Source: Batkoa obscura (Eukaryota; Entomophthoromycota; Entomophthoromycetes; Entomophthorales; Batkoaceae). Taken from it: a stretch of 64,000 nucleotides of DNA. The stretch lies in the NCBI GenBank assembly GCA_030770535.1, contig JASVEC010000037.1, positions 248,001 through 312,000 of the forward strand, in the 5' to 3' direction. A program made the position numbers and the translations under genes. Below, piece after piece: positions 32,361 through 44,724 of this stretch; position 1 is the stretch's first letter, and every line of letters starts with the position of its first letter. Below the pieces are notes generated by a model. It had not been told where the DNA came from. It did not search any database and worked only from the letters and a program-made list of their open reading frames with translations.

Positions 32361-34890
32361 GTAAATAGACATATTCTACATTTAATTATTAAGTTATAAA
32401 GATAAACACTATTTTTGAAACTATTCATCCCACTACTTTAGAAATACAAGTTTTGAATTATCACCTTATTATTTTAACATTTATTAACTTAATATAAGAA
32501 ACTTAATCTACAGTTAAAAATAGTAACACTTCTATGTAGAATATATATATTAAATACCTGTTGTATAAAGTATGTGCTCTAAGCTTGTAACAAAAGTAAA
32601 AACTGTAAAATATTCTTTATAAAGATAAGAGCATTATAATAAAAATTTTAGCCTGAAATTTATCAACCAACTATTTGTCAGTAATTATAATCAGTAACTC
32701 GCTATACTGATTTCTTAAGCTTTAAAATTACTGGAAACAGCTTTGATTTACATGTACGCCATTCTAAACTTGACCAAAAAATTAAGCATTGTATTTTAAA
32801 ATTACACCCTAATACGCAAAATAGTTAGTAAACAATTAGCCTCTTATATCTAAATCGCTTTTAATATCCGCCCTTTATTAAAATTTTCGTGTAAAACTAT
32901 TTACCAAAGGATATTAATACTGGCGTTTAATATATTAGTTTCTTAATCAAGTTCAAATTAGCTCAATGCCATTTTTATTTAATTTGGAAATTCAATTTAT
33001 AAAAAATTAAAACTAAATTGCAAATCTTTATATTAAATTAAGATTATTATGAGGTTTTGATAACATCATTTTTAATTATAAACTCATTTTATCTTAAAAT
33101 TACATAGCAGCTATCTGGCATTTCCCGTCAAAAAAGATCAAATTTTATTATGATAAAGAAACAAAAATTGGATATCAAAATTAAAAATGGATCTAATCTG
33201 AGATTACAATACTAATTGTTCATATTATCTTTGTTATCTTTCCTTCTGATCCCTGTTTTACTTCATTTAGTTTAACCAGAAGAGGTTCAAACCTTTATCT
33301 AAATTAGTTTCTTAGATAGCAGTATGCCTTATTAATGATTTATCCCTTATACTCTAATTGGACTCTAGTATGATAATTAATATGCTTTTCATGGAAAGTT
33401 AACTTTTAACGTAAATAGTGAGTTCATTATCTAAAAAATAACTGGAGAGTAATAATAAATATAAAAATTATACACCTTCTTTTGTATTTGTTACTTTACT
33501 TTAATTTTTTTAAAGCAGTGTGTTGTATCAAATAAGATAGAAAGATCTAAATTCAATTAATACACAAAGTTGACTTTAAAATACACAATTCTTTGTAATA
33601 TGAAGTTAGCTAAAATATTTGTTTATTAAAAATAGGGAAACTCGGGCCTTATAAGCTTTTCACTGTAACTTAGTTTTAAAGAAATAGATTAAAATTAAGC
33701 TATATTATAAAAAGCGAATATTTTGATCAATGATGTTATCTTTCGCTTAATTGAAATTTCAAAAACTTAGTTAAAAGGATATATTTCACTATAATACTAT
33801 GTTTTTAATTTATTAACTTTATTTCACGTCTATCAGAAATTGAAGATTTATTTTATACTGTGACTTAATTACTTATTAAATATAATTATACAAATTGAAC
33901 TTTCAACAATAAGCATTTAGAAAATGAATTTAAGATCAATTATTTATGAGTAGAATATCTTATTAAAATTTTGTCCTTTATATTCTGTAAGGAAAAATCT
34001 ATTTTTAATAAGTAACAAATTATAGTTTATATTTTATAATTTATTTCGCATATTTATAATTAATTGATTTTAAAAATAGTGTAACCATATTATTAAATAT
34101 AGTAATTATAGTTACAGTCTTTTACCATCAGTTTAAAAACAATACTATAAGATATTTTAATTGATTACAATTTTCTTGGTATTCATTCTTTAAGTTAATA
34201 ACATATTGAAATTAATACTTATAATAAAATTTTACTATTAATTTGTTCACTATGTTGAATAATTATAAAAGGAAGATAAAAAAGTTTGGTGTTCAAATTG
34301 AACTTTGCTAAATTAAGAACATAGCTTATGTAAGAATAAATCAATATGTCGAAGTACAACCTTTCTTTGTTTTATTAAAATAATTATTCAATTTTTTAAA
34401 GTTTAAAAAGTGAAATAATGTACATTATCGAATTAATATACGGATAAATGTGTTACCAGGTTAAGTAATAAGAGTTATAAACTAGCAAGTTAAACAGCTT
34501 TGACGATGATTTGCTAACTCGAACATCCAACAAAGTATTCAAGCCACCTTAACTCAACTTTATCCTCCAATCAATACATATACTTTTCTATTAATTCTCT
34601 TTACTCATTTATTTAAAAAATTTACTAATTTAATTCACATTGGTTAAATTGTGGCCAATAGGATGACTAATATCAAATATTACTGGTTTTGATTAAGTTT
34701 AATTTGTCGAATTCTTATCTATTATATCATTATTATTAAATTATAGGGCTTATCTCACCCTGATTAAGTGATAATAAACTTTCATTATTCTTGAATAGTA
34801 GTTAAAAATAGATTCCAACTATAAATAGTCCACTAACTATTCAACTTTGAATTTACAACTCTCTTTCAAATATTCAATTTTCAGTTTGAG
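32361..34890. other. Long A+T-rich spacer, no gene recognised
   Basis: About 2.5 kb. Both strands were scanned for open frames, Cx2C patterns, tRNA boxes and MITE cores; none found. A terminus-like fragment related to the 5.1-7.4 kb element lies at 34513-34536. Confidence 0.45.
34513..34536 (-). repeat. Solo terminus related to the 5.1-7.4 kb element
   Basis: GCTAACTCGAACATCCAAC followed by AAAGT closely matches the right terminus at 7399-7424 (GCTAATTCGGACATCCC, then AATAAAGT). No partner terminus was found nearby. Possibly a remnant of a related element. Confidence 0.35.
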
Positions 34891-35814
34891 ATGCCTGCCT
34901 TAGTAACTGAAGTATATTCTGACCCTTATTTCAATATTGAAACTGCTGCATCACCCCAAAGGTCAAGACCAGATTCAATTGAACGAACCCTTAGAAGACT
35001 ATCACAAAAGTCATTAAGGAATGATATTGACAGTTTATTGACTTTAACAGACAACTCATGGTTAGATGAACCCAAATATGTAAGAAAATCACTATCAACT
35101 ACCAGTTTACCCATAATTACCGAAAAGTCACTAATTGAGAAAAGTTATATTGAAATGAATGGAACTGAAATACAAAATAAAAAGAAAAAAAGGTTCTCTA
35201 TTTTTAAAACATATTCTAATAAAGTAGCGAGTGAAGCCCCCATAAAGCTTGAAGAAAAGAAATTACAAAAGAGATCCTCTTTCCTTGGAAGTTTAAGAAA
35301 ATTGTTTGGACATAAAGCTAAAATGGATTCTGAAAAGGGTGGTCGTATTAAAGCAAAAAATTTATTTGATGATGATGATGGGATATTAGATGAATCAGAT
35401 ATATCACTTACTTTATCACTAAATGATGGTGGTATGCCATTTGATCTTGCAAATTCTACTCTAAGGACTACATATATGCACAGTCTTCAAAAATTACAAT
35501 ATAAAGAGCAACGTCCATTAGTTCAGCTCATGCTTATACATACTGTTGTTAATCGACTACAGGATCATGTTAAAAGTACTGGTGCAATTCTTCCAGTTAA
35601 TTGGTTGCCACCTACAAAAACAGTTTATGCACGCCGTAGGAGCCTTCCTAACAATCTTAATATAAATAAAAGATTGACTTCTCGATCTGAGTCTGATCTT
35701 TCATCACAAACAAAGACGATATTTAACGTACAACGCGCAGCAAGATCCCAAGATTTCTTCCCTGAGTTTTCTACTAATAACGAAGGGCTAAATTCAGTTT
35801 ACCACGAAGTTTAA
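34891..35814 (+). CDS. Hypothetical basic, Ser-rich protein
   Basis: A 307-residue open frame from a true ATG, with codon use unlike the spacer around it (frequent C and G at third positions). I do not recognise a domain. Visible features: an N-terminal E-V-Y-S-D-P-Y-F-N segment; several Ser/Arg/Lys-rich stretches that look like kinase sites (R-R-L-S, R-S-S-F, R-R-R-S); a basic cluster K-K-K-K-R-F-S near residue 100; an acidic patch D-D-D-D-G; and a more ordered-looking part around residues 190-235 (T-Y-M-H-S-L-Q-K-L-Q ... V-N-W-L-P-P-T-K-T-V-Y) that is the best candidate for a conserved segment. No signal peptide or membrane span. It stands isolated between two multi-kilobase gaps, which suggests extensive regulatory sequence or just low gene density. 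Confidence 0.7.
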   Translation: MPALVTEVYSDPYFNIETAASPQRSRPDSIERTLRRLSQKSLRNDIDSLLTLTDNSWLDEPKYVRKSLSTTSLPIITEKSLIEKSYIEMNGTEIQNKKKKRFSIFKTYSNKVASEAPIKLEEKKLQKRSSFLGSLRKLFGHKAKMDSEKGGRIKAKNLFDDDDGILDESDISLTLSLNDGGMPFDLANSTLRTTYMHSLQKLQYKEQRPLVQLMLIHTVVNRLQDHVKSTGAILPVNWLPPTKTVYARRRSLPNNLNINKRLTSRSESDLSSQTKTIFNVQRAARSQDFFPEFSTNNEGLNSVYHEV

Positions 35815-38800
35815 CTTTGTTTTAAGAATCTACATTATTTAATTCCTTTTAATGACTTGGTCAAAAGTTTCATTTTTTTTTAATAAAACCTGTATTTAAA
35901 TATATTATATAAATAACATTTCCACTTAGTGACTATTCAAGTTTTTAATTTTGGCTAATATGTTAATATTTGTATTTTATTATTGACGAAATTAATGAAA
36001 ATAGTAATCAAATAGAACAATATTGAATTGAGACTCAATTCTCAATTTTTTTTGTCACATTTTTACTATAATAAAATTAAATAGTAACGTAGTAGTTAAA
36101 TAAAAATATATAAAAGTTTAAATAAAAGTAAAATTTTATTAAAAAATGAAACAAAGACTTTTTAAAAAAATATTAATGAAACTCGAGAATATAATAAGTA
36201 ATAGATTAATTTAAGAATTTAATAGTTTAGCGTTTATGGGATCAGAATGTTGTAATCCTAACTTCCTGTATTTTAATTTTCCCACACAGCAAATTATGAT
36301 ACCATTTTGCCGAAACTGTTTTAAACCGTGTTTAATTTTATCTATTATGGACATTTTAATTTTGTCAAAAAAAATTCATAATTAATTATATTTAAAGCTT
36401 ATTATATTGGGCTTAATTATTGTTAATAAATAAGATACACTGTATTTTTAATTTTTTATCAAAGTTAATAAAAGTTGTTACTATTATCTTTAATTATTAT
36501 TGGCCAAATATTGGGATAAAGCTGTTTTTTTGTTAGGAAAATAATTAAATTTGTAGAAAAAAGCACAAAATTTAATTCTGTACTTAAAATTATAAATCTA
36601 GGAAATTTAATAAAATAATATTAAAATTACATAACTTGATAATAGTAAAATTACACTGCTTTATAACAGTTCAATATTAAATAAAAGAGAAAGAGATAAC
36701 GTAATAGCTGAGTCACTTTGACTAAACTTATTAGAATATGGCTTCTTAAAGTCAAATTACTGTTAGGCTAAATTTGGTTTATTTGCGTTAGGGTTTTTTA
36801 TATCTTACATCAGTCTGAGTGTATAAAATCTAGAGCATATCTTTATATCATTTTAAATATCCGTAATGTTTTTTTTACACTTTTTAAAATGACCAATTTT
36901 CTTTGCTTATAATTAAAAGTTGACGTTCATAAATTTACGTAATATATAATTCTATCTTATTTTGAATTAAATATTACTTTCCATAATAATGATTTAATTA
37001 AAATTCAATTAACGTTTTCATAACAATATTGCCGATTCTACCACTATTTGCTACATTTGACTATTTATCATAATGTATTGAAGTATCTATCTAATTTAAA
37101 TTGATATAATGTTGTAATTTTTTCATACTTACATTGATGTTTACTGTAACTCTTTCTTATTAGGTTCTGCTATAATTGAGCTTTAAACTAACAAGTTTAA
37201 CTAATTCAATACCACTTTAATTATAAAGTATATGGGAGTGTTTTTTTTGACTTCATTATTTTTTCCATTTTTTAAGCGCTGTTTAAGCGGAAAATTTGTT
37301 AGTAAAACTCTTAAACATTAAAATACATCCCCATATAATTAAATTACATTTAGTAGTAATATTTAATATAAATGTTAAAAAACAAGCATTAGTACTGTAG
37401 GTATTTGTGAATCTCATTCAAAAGGCTAAGAAAAAAGTATTTTTCCATGCATACCTTGAAAGAGCAAAAGCTCATAATGATTTATTTTTAAGAACAATAT
37501 GTGAGATAATATGATAGCATGATAAGAAGAAAAGTGATCAAAGGAAGATGTTAAACCTGAATTGAAGATAACACTCCAATTTGATAGAGCATCTTTTGTC
37601 TACAAAGGTTGTATTCTATAACTTTAAACTCGTTTCGTGAAAACTGGTCCGGGGAACGAAGATAAAAAAAGTAGAGGAAAGATTATTATAGTTGCTTGGT
37701 GAGAATCTAGTGTAATAAAAACAAACTACTTAAAGACTAGTAAATATTATATAGGCTTAAGGGGAACAATGGAAGGGACGGAGACTATTAGTCATTTGTC
37801 AATAAAGAGACCGAAAGTATGATAAAATATGAGAAGGACTTGAAATAAAGTTGATTTAAGTTTGTTTTAAGTTTTGGTATTTTTTAAAGATTAATATGAA
37901 ATGATCCTTATATATAGATGTCTCAATTTTAAGTGGAAATAGCTTTTTCGAAAATGCTCTTATTCATTCGCTATTAGGTAAAACACTCAAGATTTAAAAA
38001 AAGGTCTAGTAATCCCAGACCAGGACTCCCTAAAACATTTTATTAGTCCTTCAGAGACTCAGTCTTGACACGTTATCTCTTACTTTTCCTCTATTCAATT
38101 TCTTATTTTAAAATTTCACAATCATTAGCCTTAACTTTTTCATGTCTTAGTAAACTATATTACTCATTATGGGTGGGTAATCTAAAAAAATATTATCATT
38201 AATATTAATGTCAAACTAATAGTTATTTGAGCTTATCGATAAAGAACAAACCTCTTATATTTGAATTTAATTTAACATTATTAGAGGAATATCTTATTTT
38301 GATATTGAAAGAACGGTCAATAGAAAAAATTTAGCTGTATTTCATTTTATCAGTTTAATAGCTATTATATACATAACTTATTCAATAAATATATATGTAT
38401 ATAATAGTTACGTTTTAACTATAATTTTTTATAATTATAGAAAAACAAGGTAAAACAAAAAGTTTCTATAATTTTAAAAACTCAAGCATTAATTTGATTT
38501 TCCAAATTATATTAAAATTCATTTTAATAAGAAACAAACTAATATTTTAAAGTATTAATTGTTATAAATAAATTTAATTTTGTATATAGATGATTTATAG
38601 TCTCTTGAAAAAACTAAAATAGTATTATCTTCTTTAGCTATGAATTAAAGATTGAAGTTTGGTAGAGTTAAAAAAAATTACTTATTGATTAAAGTTTTAC
38701 ATTACCACTTGCTTTAAGTATGTTGAATTAAAATTAGATATATATAAGCAAGGACTTAATTAAATTTAAAAATTAATTATAAATTATACTTTGAAAATAG

Positions 38801-39339
38801 ATTAGTCTTTGAAATTACAAAAATGTATTTTTTAAATTAAAACTAATTTTAAATTTTATTTTCAAGTTTACTAAAGCTCTAGAAAGTTACTTTTAATCAA
38901 ATCTTAATCCTTTCATATCAGATTACAGATAGCTCATAAAAGTTTCTTTAAATCTCAATTTAATACTTTTAATCTTATTATTACTATAAGTTAATAAATA
39001 CTTTTTAGAAGGCAGAATTAGGATAGTTTCTACTTTATATTTCTGGATCTATTTAGTGTATAATAAAGGATGAAGTAATTTTATTACATATATGTTAAGA
39101 TTTTTTGGTCAGCAGTGTATTAAACTTTCAAAAAAATATATCAGAATCACTTTTGTCCTTTGCTATAATATAAGTTTATTATATAATCACTTTAAATTTA
39201 TACATATATTCTAAATAGAAAAAGCGCAAAATTATAAATTAAGTTATTCCGTCATTCTTTGAGCATGTTCTTATATGTGAATCACCGGTTAAAATTAATA
39301 TAAGAATAGACTAAAAAAACAAATAAAGATATTTCTTTA
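35815..39339. other. Long spacer with one MITE and a composition island
   Basis: About 3.5 kb. Holds MITE copy 11. From about 37380 to 37850 the plus strand is purine-rich and less A+T-rich than its surroundings, followed by a pyrimidine-rich part to about 38150; I cannot assign it. The rest is ordinary A+T-rich sequence without exon-like frames. Confidence 0.4.
37231..37335 (-). mobile_element. MITE copy 11, best-preserved ends
   Basis: TATGGGAGTGTTTTTTTTG at the left, TTTTTTAAGCGCTGTTTAAGCGG in the middle, AAATACATCCCCATA at the right, with TA directly outside both ends. A good representative for building a family consensus. Confidence 0.85.
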
Positions 39340-41690
39340 ATGATGGCACATACCCAAGTTGAGTTGAAAATTAAATGCCAGTAAAACAATATTATAATGA
39401 AAAGATAGATAACTAAAGACGATTAAAGAGATTTACCTGATTTAGATTACCTTTCAAAAAGTGATCCTCAAGTATTTTTATTAGCGGCAGATCCAATCAC
39501 ACAGCAATTTGATGAAAGTAGAATAAAAGGTTGTACAGAAGTAATTAAAGATAACTTAAACCCCAACTTTGCAAAGAGTTTCATTTTGGATTATAGCTTT
39601 GAAACGTTACAGAAATTAAGGTAAGGATCCATCAAAATTTGGGAAATAGTAATAATTTATATTTTAGATTTATTGTTGTTGATGTAGATAAATTTGAAAA
39701 AAAAGATTGGAGAGATCAAGAATATATTGGTAGCTTTGATTGTACTTTAGGTCAAATTGGTATTTATTAAAAAATTGAAATTTAAAATCATCTAAAGCTA
39801 TTCAATTAGCTTCAAGCCAAGGTCAAAGATTAACTGGAGCTTTACGTAATGAACATCGGCAATTAAAAAAAGGCTCAATTACAATCTTTTTCGAAGAGTT
39901 GGCCGAATCAAAGTTCAATTTAAAGTATTGTTAGTTAATATAGTTTTACTATAGATGTTCAGTTTTATTTAGGTTGATAATATCTGCTTCTAATATACCT
40001 AAAAAGGTAACTATAGCTTTAATCATGTATAACAATTTATATCAACTATGAATTATAGAAGTCTTTTTTTGGCTCTTCTTACCCAAGAACTTTTGTAACA
40101 ATTTCAAAAAGTAGAGAAGACTTAAACTGGGTAATTGTACATAAAACTGAGATTAAAGATAAAATACCGAATCCATGTTGGGCTCCTATTGAAAGTATAT
40201 TATATTATAGCATATAATAACAATAATATAAAATTAATTTTTAGTACCATTATCTAAGTTATGTAATGGGGATTTAAATAGAGAATTAAAATTTGATTTG
40301 ATAAAAATTAGTTCAGATGGGTGTAAGATATTAATGTTTACTTATAATAGCTTTATTAATATCTCAAATTTAAATAGCACAAAAAATATTAGGAACGGCA
40401 GCAGTAAGTTTGTTTATTTTAATAAATTGAAGTTTGTATTTATTATTTAGAGCTCAGTAAACTTATTACGTTCTAATTTTGAAAAAAGACAGGATAGTGT
40501 CATTTTGAATTTGAAGGATGTAGACAAAGAAACTCCTAAGCTAATGATTGATCAGCTTCATATAGTTCCTGGACCTTATTCCTTTTTAGATTATATACGA
40601 TCAGGTGTACAAATATCATTTACTATGGCAATTGATTTTACTCAATCAAATGGAATACCTTCAAATCCTAATTCGCTCCATTATATTGATAGGTCTGGAA
40701 GGTTTAATCAATATCAAATTGCAATTAAATCAATAGGAGATATCATTGCACCTTATGATCATGACCAATTATTTCCTGTAAGTATATATTTTAATACAAT
40801 TTTTAGTAATATTTATTTGGTATATTTAGGTCTATGGTTTTGGTGCTAGAGTTAATGGCAATGCGTCACATTGCTTTCCTTTAAACATGAATTACAATCA
40901 GGTAGATATACTCAATTTATTGAATTGAAACCTTTTAAAACAATTTATAGCCAGAAGTACAAGGAGTAGATGGTATATTAAATACATATACTAATGCAAT
41001 AAACACAATTGAATTGTATGGTCCAACTAATTTTAGTCCAGTAAGTGATCTATTTTTACATAAAGTAAAACTAAAAAAATGAAAAGGTAATAAACCAAGT
41101 AGTACAAAAAGTAAGTAGATTTGATATGAGATCCAACTATGAAATATTAGTTATATTAACAGGTAACTAATCTATAATAATTTATTGTCTGTAATTAAAT
41201 ATGCTATTTTGCTAACTTAGATGGAGTAATAAGTGGTAAGATCACAAAACCAAGTAATCAACTATTAGCTAATCTTCAATTTAATTATCAGATATGGAAC
41301 TCACTATTAGATCAATAGTAGATGCTTCTACACTTCCATTATCAATTATTATTGTTGGAGTTGGAAATGCTGATTTTAGTAACGTAAGAAATAAACGTGT
41401 TTTAAATATCATATATTAATACTTTAAAAGATGGAGCGTTTGGACGGAGATGATAAAAGATTATCAGTAAGTCAATTTTAAGATTCTAAAAATAAACTTA
41501 ACTTTGTTTTTAGTATTTTGATAAGTTCGCCTCAAGAGATATAGTACAATTCGTTCCAATGCGAGATTTTATGCATGGCGCTGCACATTACTTATTACCA
41601 AAAGCAGTCTTAGAAGAAGTACCAGATCAACTAAAATCATACATGTCAATGAATAATATCAACATCACATTACCACCTTCTTATAATTAA
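39340..41690 (+). CDS. Copine (calcium-dependent phospholipid-binding protein)
   Basis: Sixteen exons give 535 residues, the usual copine length: 39340-39380, 39429-39620, 39668-39759, 39798-39924, 39973-40006, 40062-40194, 40245-40322, 40378-40403, 40451-40777, 40830-40901, 40951-41040, 41087-41162, 41221-41235, 41292-41383, 41431-41466, 41514-41690. Two C2 domains come first; C2A shows the Ca-binding loops D-L-P-D-L-D-Y-L-S-K-S-D-P and D-V-D. A copine-type von Willebrand A domain follows, with the MIDAS A-I-D-F-T-Q-S-N-G, the V-Y-G-F-G-A-R segment and I-V-G-V-G-N-A-D-F. Copines move to membranes when cytosolic calcium rises. They are absent from most Dikarya, so this marks an early-diverging lineage. 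One exon is only 15 nt. Confidence 0.93.
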
Positions 41691-42455
41691 TTTTTATAAT
41701 AAAACGATAATTTTCAATTTCAATTTCAATTTCAATTTCATAGTTTTCACAACATTTTTATTTTTCATTATATTATTTAGGCTATAAAGTTATGTTTAAA
41801 ATCATTTTTAATAATTTGCAGTATTTATTGCTAAAATATCTTTAGGTGATTCTAAACTATAAGGGTTACAAATCAATTCAGCTAATGAATTTGATTTAAA
41901 TGTTGATAAATAAGCTTGACTAAGTAATTTGATAAGATTCAAAATAACAATCTGTTTTATTTTTAAATTTATTTTAAATACTTTTTTGAAGCTGCAAGTA
42001 AAACAGTAATATAAAAACCAAGTTACCAATTAGCAAAAAATTAAAACCCATTAAACTAAAATATTCCACGGTACTAGTAAAAAAATAAAAAATAAAAAAA
42101 CAAGAATATAAGCAAATACGTTTTTTTTTCCTTTTTAAACCATTTTATCAATTAAACTTGTTAAATAAATACATATTATAAGCTTTTAAATATTACTTCT
42201 ATAATAATATATTTTAGTTTATTAACTTATAAAATTTGAGTTGATATTTAAGTGAAATTTATTGGCTGAATTAATTTGTGGCCCTAATGGTTTAGAATCA
42301 CTATCTTTAGTATTAAGTTTAAATTTTAGTAGCAATTGTTACTGCTACTCCATTCGAAATGCGAAAATACAATTTTAACCAATTATATTTAGACAAATAG
42401 TTTTAACAGTGTTTTGATATTTTTTAAATTACTTTTCATTCTTTTTATATTAAAA
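41691..42455. other. Spacer between copine and p24 genes
   Basis: About 760 bp, A+T-rich, with a (TTTCAA)n-like run at about 41709-41740. A 73-codon reverse-strand frame at 41808-42029 has no domain or start context I would trust. Confidence 0.45.
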
Positions 42456-43140
42456 ATGAAATTAATTTACCATAATAACTTTATTATTACATTATTAAGC
42501 TCAATCTTCTTCTTGATCTCTAGAGCAAACGCATCAAGAATCAGTTATGAGCTTGTTGGGTATGAAAATGCATGTTTCTATAATACCGCTTTAGAACGTC
42601 ACCTTAAAGCTTCTTTTTATTTTTCGGTAATTTAAATTAAATAATTTTAATAATAATTAATATAATATATTTTAGATTTATAGAGGAGATGATTTTGAAG
42701 TAGATTATAGTGTCAAAGGACCAGGAGATCGTCAACTTATTTTTGGCGCAAATGTACGTCAAGGAGATTATGTTTTCACTGCTAATGATATCGGAGAATA
42801 CAGTTTCTGTTTTTCAAATCCAACTGGAAATATCAAAATTATCGATTTTGAAATTATTTTCAATAGCTCTGATGAATATACATCACCACTTAAACTTAAG
42901 GACCCCGAACATCTTAATACTATGGAAAAAAGTTTAGTTTCTATTCAAAAAATTTCTTCTTCTATTATGCGTGACCAACGTATATTTAGATCTCGTGAAG
43001 GCCGAAATGAAGCTGTTATTACTGATTTATCTGGCCGTGTACATTATTATTCTGTTAGTGTTGTAATAATTGTTGGTGTTATGGCTATCATTCAAGTATT
43101 AGCAATTCGTTCATTCTTTGCAACAAAGAGTCGCCATTAA
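42456..43140 (+). CDS. p24/emp24 family ER-Golgi cargo receptor
   Basis: Two exons (42456-42626, 42676-43140), 211 residues. A signal peptide (about residues 1-27, hydrophobic, ending A-N-A) is followed by the GOLD domain with the conserved Cys pair (E-N-A-C-F-Y and Y-S-F-C-F-S). A coiled-coil region then contains E-K-S-L-V-S-I-Q-K-I and R-D-Q-R-I-F-R-S-R-E-G-R. A single membrane span (V-V-I-I-V-G-V-M-A-I-I) leads to a short cytosolic tail F-F-A-T-K-S-R-H with the di-Phe motif used for COPII binding and basic residues. The family cycles between ER and Golgi and helps load cargo such as GPI-anchored proteins. Subfamily (alpha to delta) not assigned; the extended R-E-G-R linker is suggestive of the Erp/gamma group. 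Confidence 0.9.
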
Positions 43141-43727
43141 AAGGATATGTTTATACTTAAATTGACTCTCATAACAATTTTCTTATAAGGTTTAACTTTC
43201 CATATTAATTTACAGGACATATTTTAAACATTTCATTTATATTTAGATATTTTTTTATATTTAATGATAATAATCAAAATGAATGTATTAAATCAAAATC
43301 TTTTATTTTCGTGATATAATTTAACGTTGAAGTAATTTTATTACTAAATCTACTTTCTGATATAAAACAAAGTGTATTATACTCATAAAATCTTCATAGA
43401 TAGTTATGATTTTAATGACAAGTCATTTAACTTTATTAGCTTTAAACTATTAAATCACAAAATATGTAGTAAGTACAATTATGTTGTTGATATTTTAATT
43501 AGATGTAATAATTAATTAGTCTAAAGCACAATTCAAGTATAATATTTTAATATAAATGATAGTAAAACTTAAGCATCTAAATTGTTTAGATAATCTTAAC
43601 AAAAATTATTTTTTATTATAAAATAATTTAAATTAATCTTATTTTAACCTTTGGGAAGATAATAGTATCGAATCAAAGTATGACTATACTCATTTGAACT
43701 TAATATAATAAAGAATAAGAATACTTG
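43141..43727. other. Convergent 3' spacer
   Basis: About 590 bp between the p24 and NF-YB genes. A+T-rich, nothing recognised. Confidence 0.5.
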
Positions 43728-44242
43728 TTAAACATTGAATTGTCTAGGCTTAGGTAATAAAGGACGTGAACCTTGGTTCTCTTCATTTTTTGAATCTGAT
43801 TCTTGGTTCTCTGGCTTAGGGGAGTTAGTGTTATTATTGTTACTAGGATTCGTTTTTAAAATTTCTTCATCCCCTCTTTCAATTTTCATTGCCTAAATCA
43901 AAAATTAAAAATGAGCTAACTATTTAATAATTAAAATACCTCTCTTATTTTTGCTAAATAGATTTTTAAAGCTTCAGAATAATTTTCGAATCCTAAAGAA
44001 TGCATAGACCATAAGATATCTTCTCCATTGATTGTTTTACGTTTCTCTTGAAGGCAACGGTCGCTTGCTTCACTAGTAATAAATGAAATAAATTCAGATG
44101 CACATTCCTGGATAATTTCTTTGGATTCTTTTGAAATCTTTGCATTATCTGGTAAGGCTCTTTTCATAATTCTACCAACATTGGCAATTGGTAGGAGGCG
44201 ATCGGAATCGATGACTTCGGTGTCTTTTTCTCTTTCACTCAT
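43728..44242 (-). CDS. HAP3: CCAAT-binding factor subunit, NF-YB/Hap3
   Basis: Two exons (44242-43940, 43892-43728), 155 residues. The histone-fold domain spans about residues 13-105 and carries the hallmark [14 protein letters not shown], then [40 protein letters not shown], and L-G-F-E-N-Y. It pairs with NF-YC to form a histone-like dimer that, with NF-YA, binds CCAAT promoters. The second exon adds an Asn/Pro/Glu-rich tail with no known domain. The splice falls just after the histone fold. The start ATG is followed directly by the acidic leader M-S-E-R-E-K-D-T-E, as usual for the family. Confidence 0.95.
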
Positions 44243-44724
44243 TGAATCTGTTTAAACTTAAAAAAAGAAATATTTTGATTTGATAAGATGGTTTTTGTAG
44301 AAAGTTAACCAATAATATTACGCAAAAATTCAATTTTAAATCATCATTGGCTAATAATACCTTTTGTTGATGGTTAAGTGTAAGATTAATGTTAAAGTCA
44401 CAACGTCTTCAATGAAAAATCAATCTAGGTTTAAAACGTAAGTTTCAATAAAAAATCCCCTTAAATTTACGAACTCATTAAACATAATATATTATTATAA
44501 ATTATTTAATACAATAATAAAAGTATTAGTTCACAAAAATTAAAAATTTATAACACTTTTATATTATACTACATTAGGTTTACAATATACTAATATAAAG
44601 ATATAGATATTTACATACATGATAGCAATTTAAGATGTAATATCTTGAAAACTATTCTAAATGCTATTAAATGGGAACATTAAATTAATAAAATTCTTAT
44701 AAATTATTTAACTTTTTCATTTAT
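44243..44724. other. Spacer upstream of HAP3
   Basis: About 480 bp, A+T-rich, holding the promoter of the NF-YB gene (minus strand) and the 3' end of the Whi3-like gene. It includes CATTGGCTAAT near 44345, which reads as ATTAGCCAATG, a CCAAT box, on the minus strand about 110 bp upstream of the NF-YB start. Autoregulation is possible but untested. Confidence 0.45.
44341..44355 (-). promoter_or_regulatory. CCAAT box upstream of the NF-YB gene
   Basis: The plus strand reads CATCATTGGCTAAT; its reverse complement contains TAGCCAATGATG, an exact NF-Y core (CCAAT) in favourable context, about 100-110 bp upstream of the HAP3 ATG. A single pentamer is weak evidence; its position and the identity of the gene make it worth noting. 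Confidence 0.35.
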
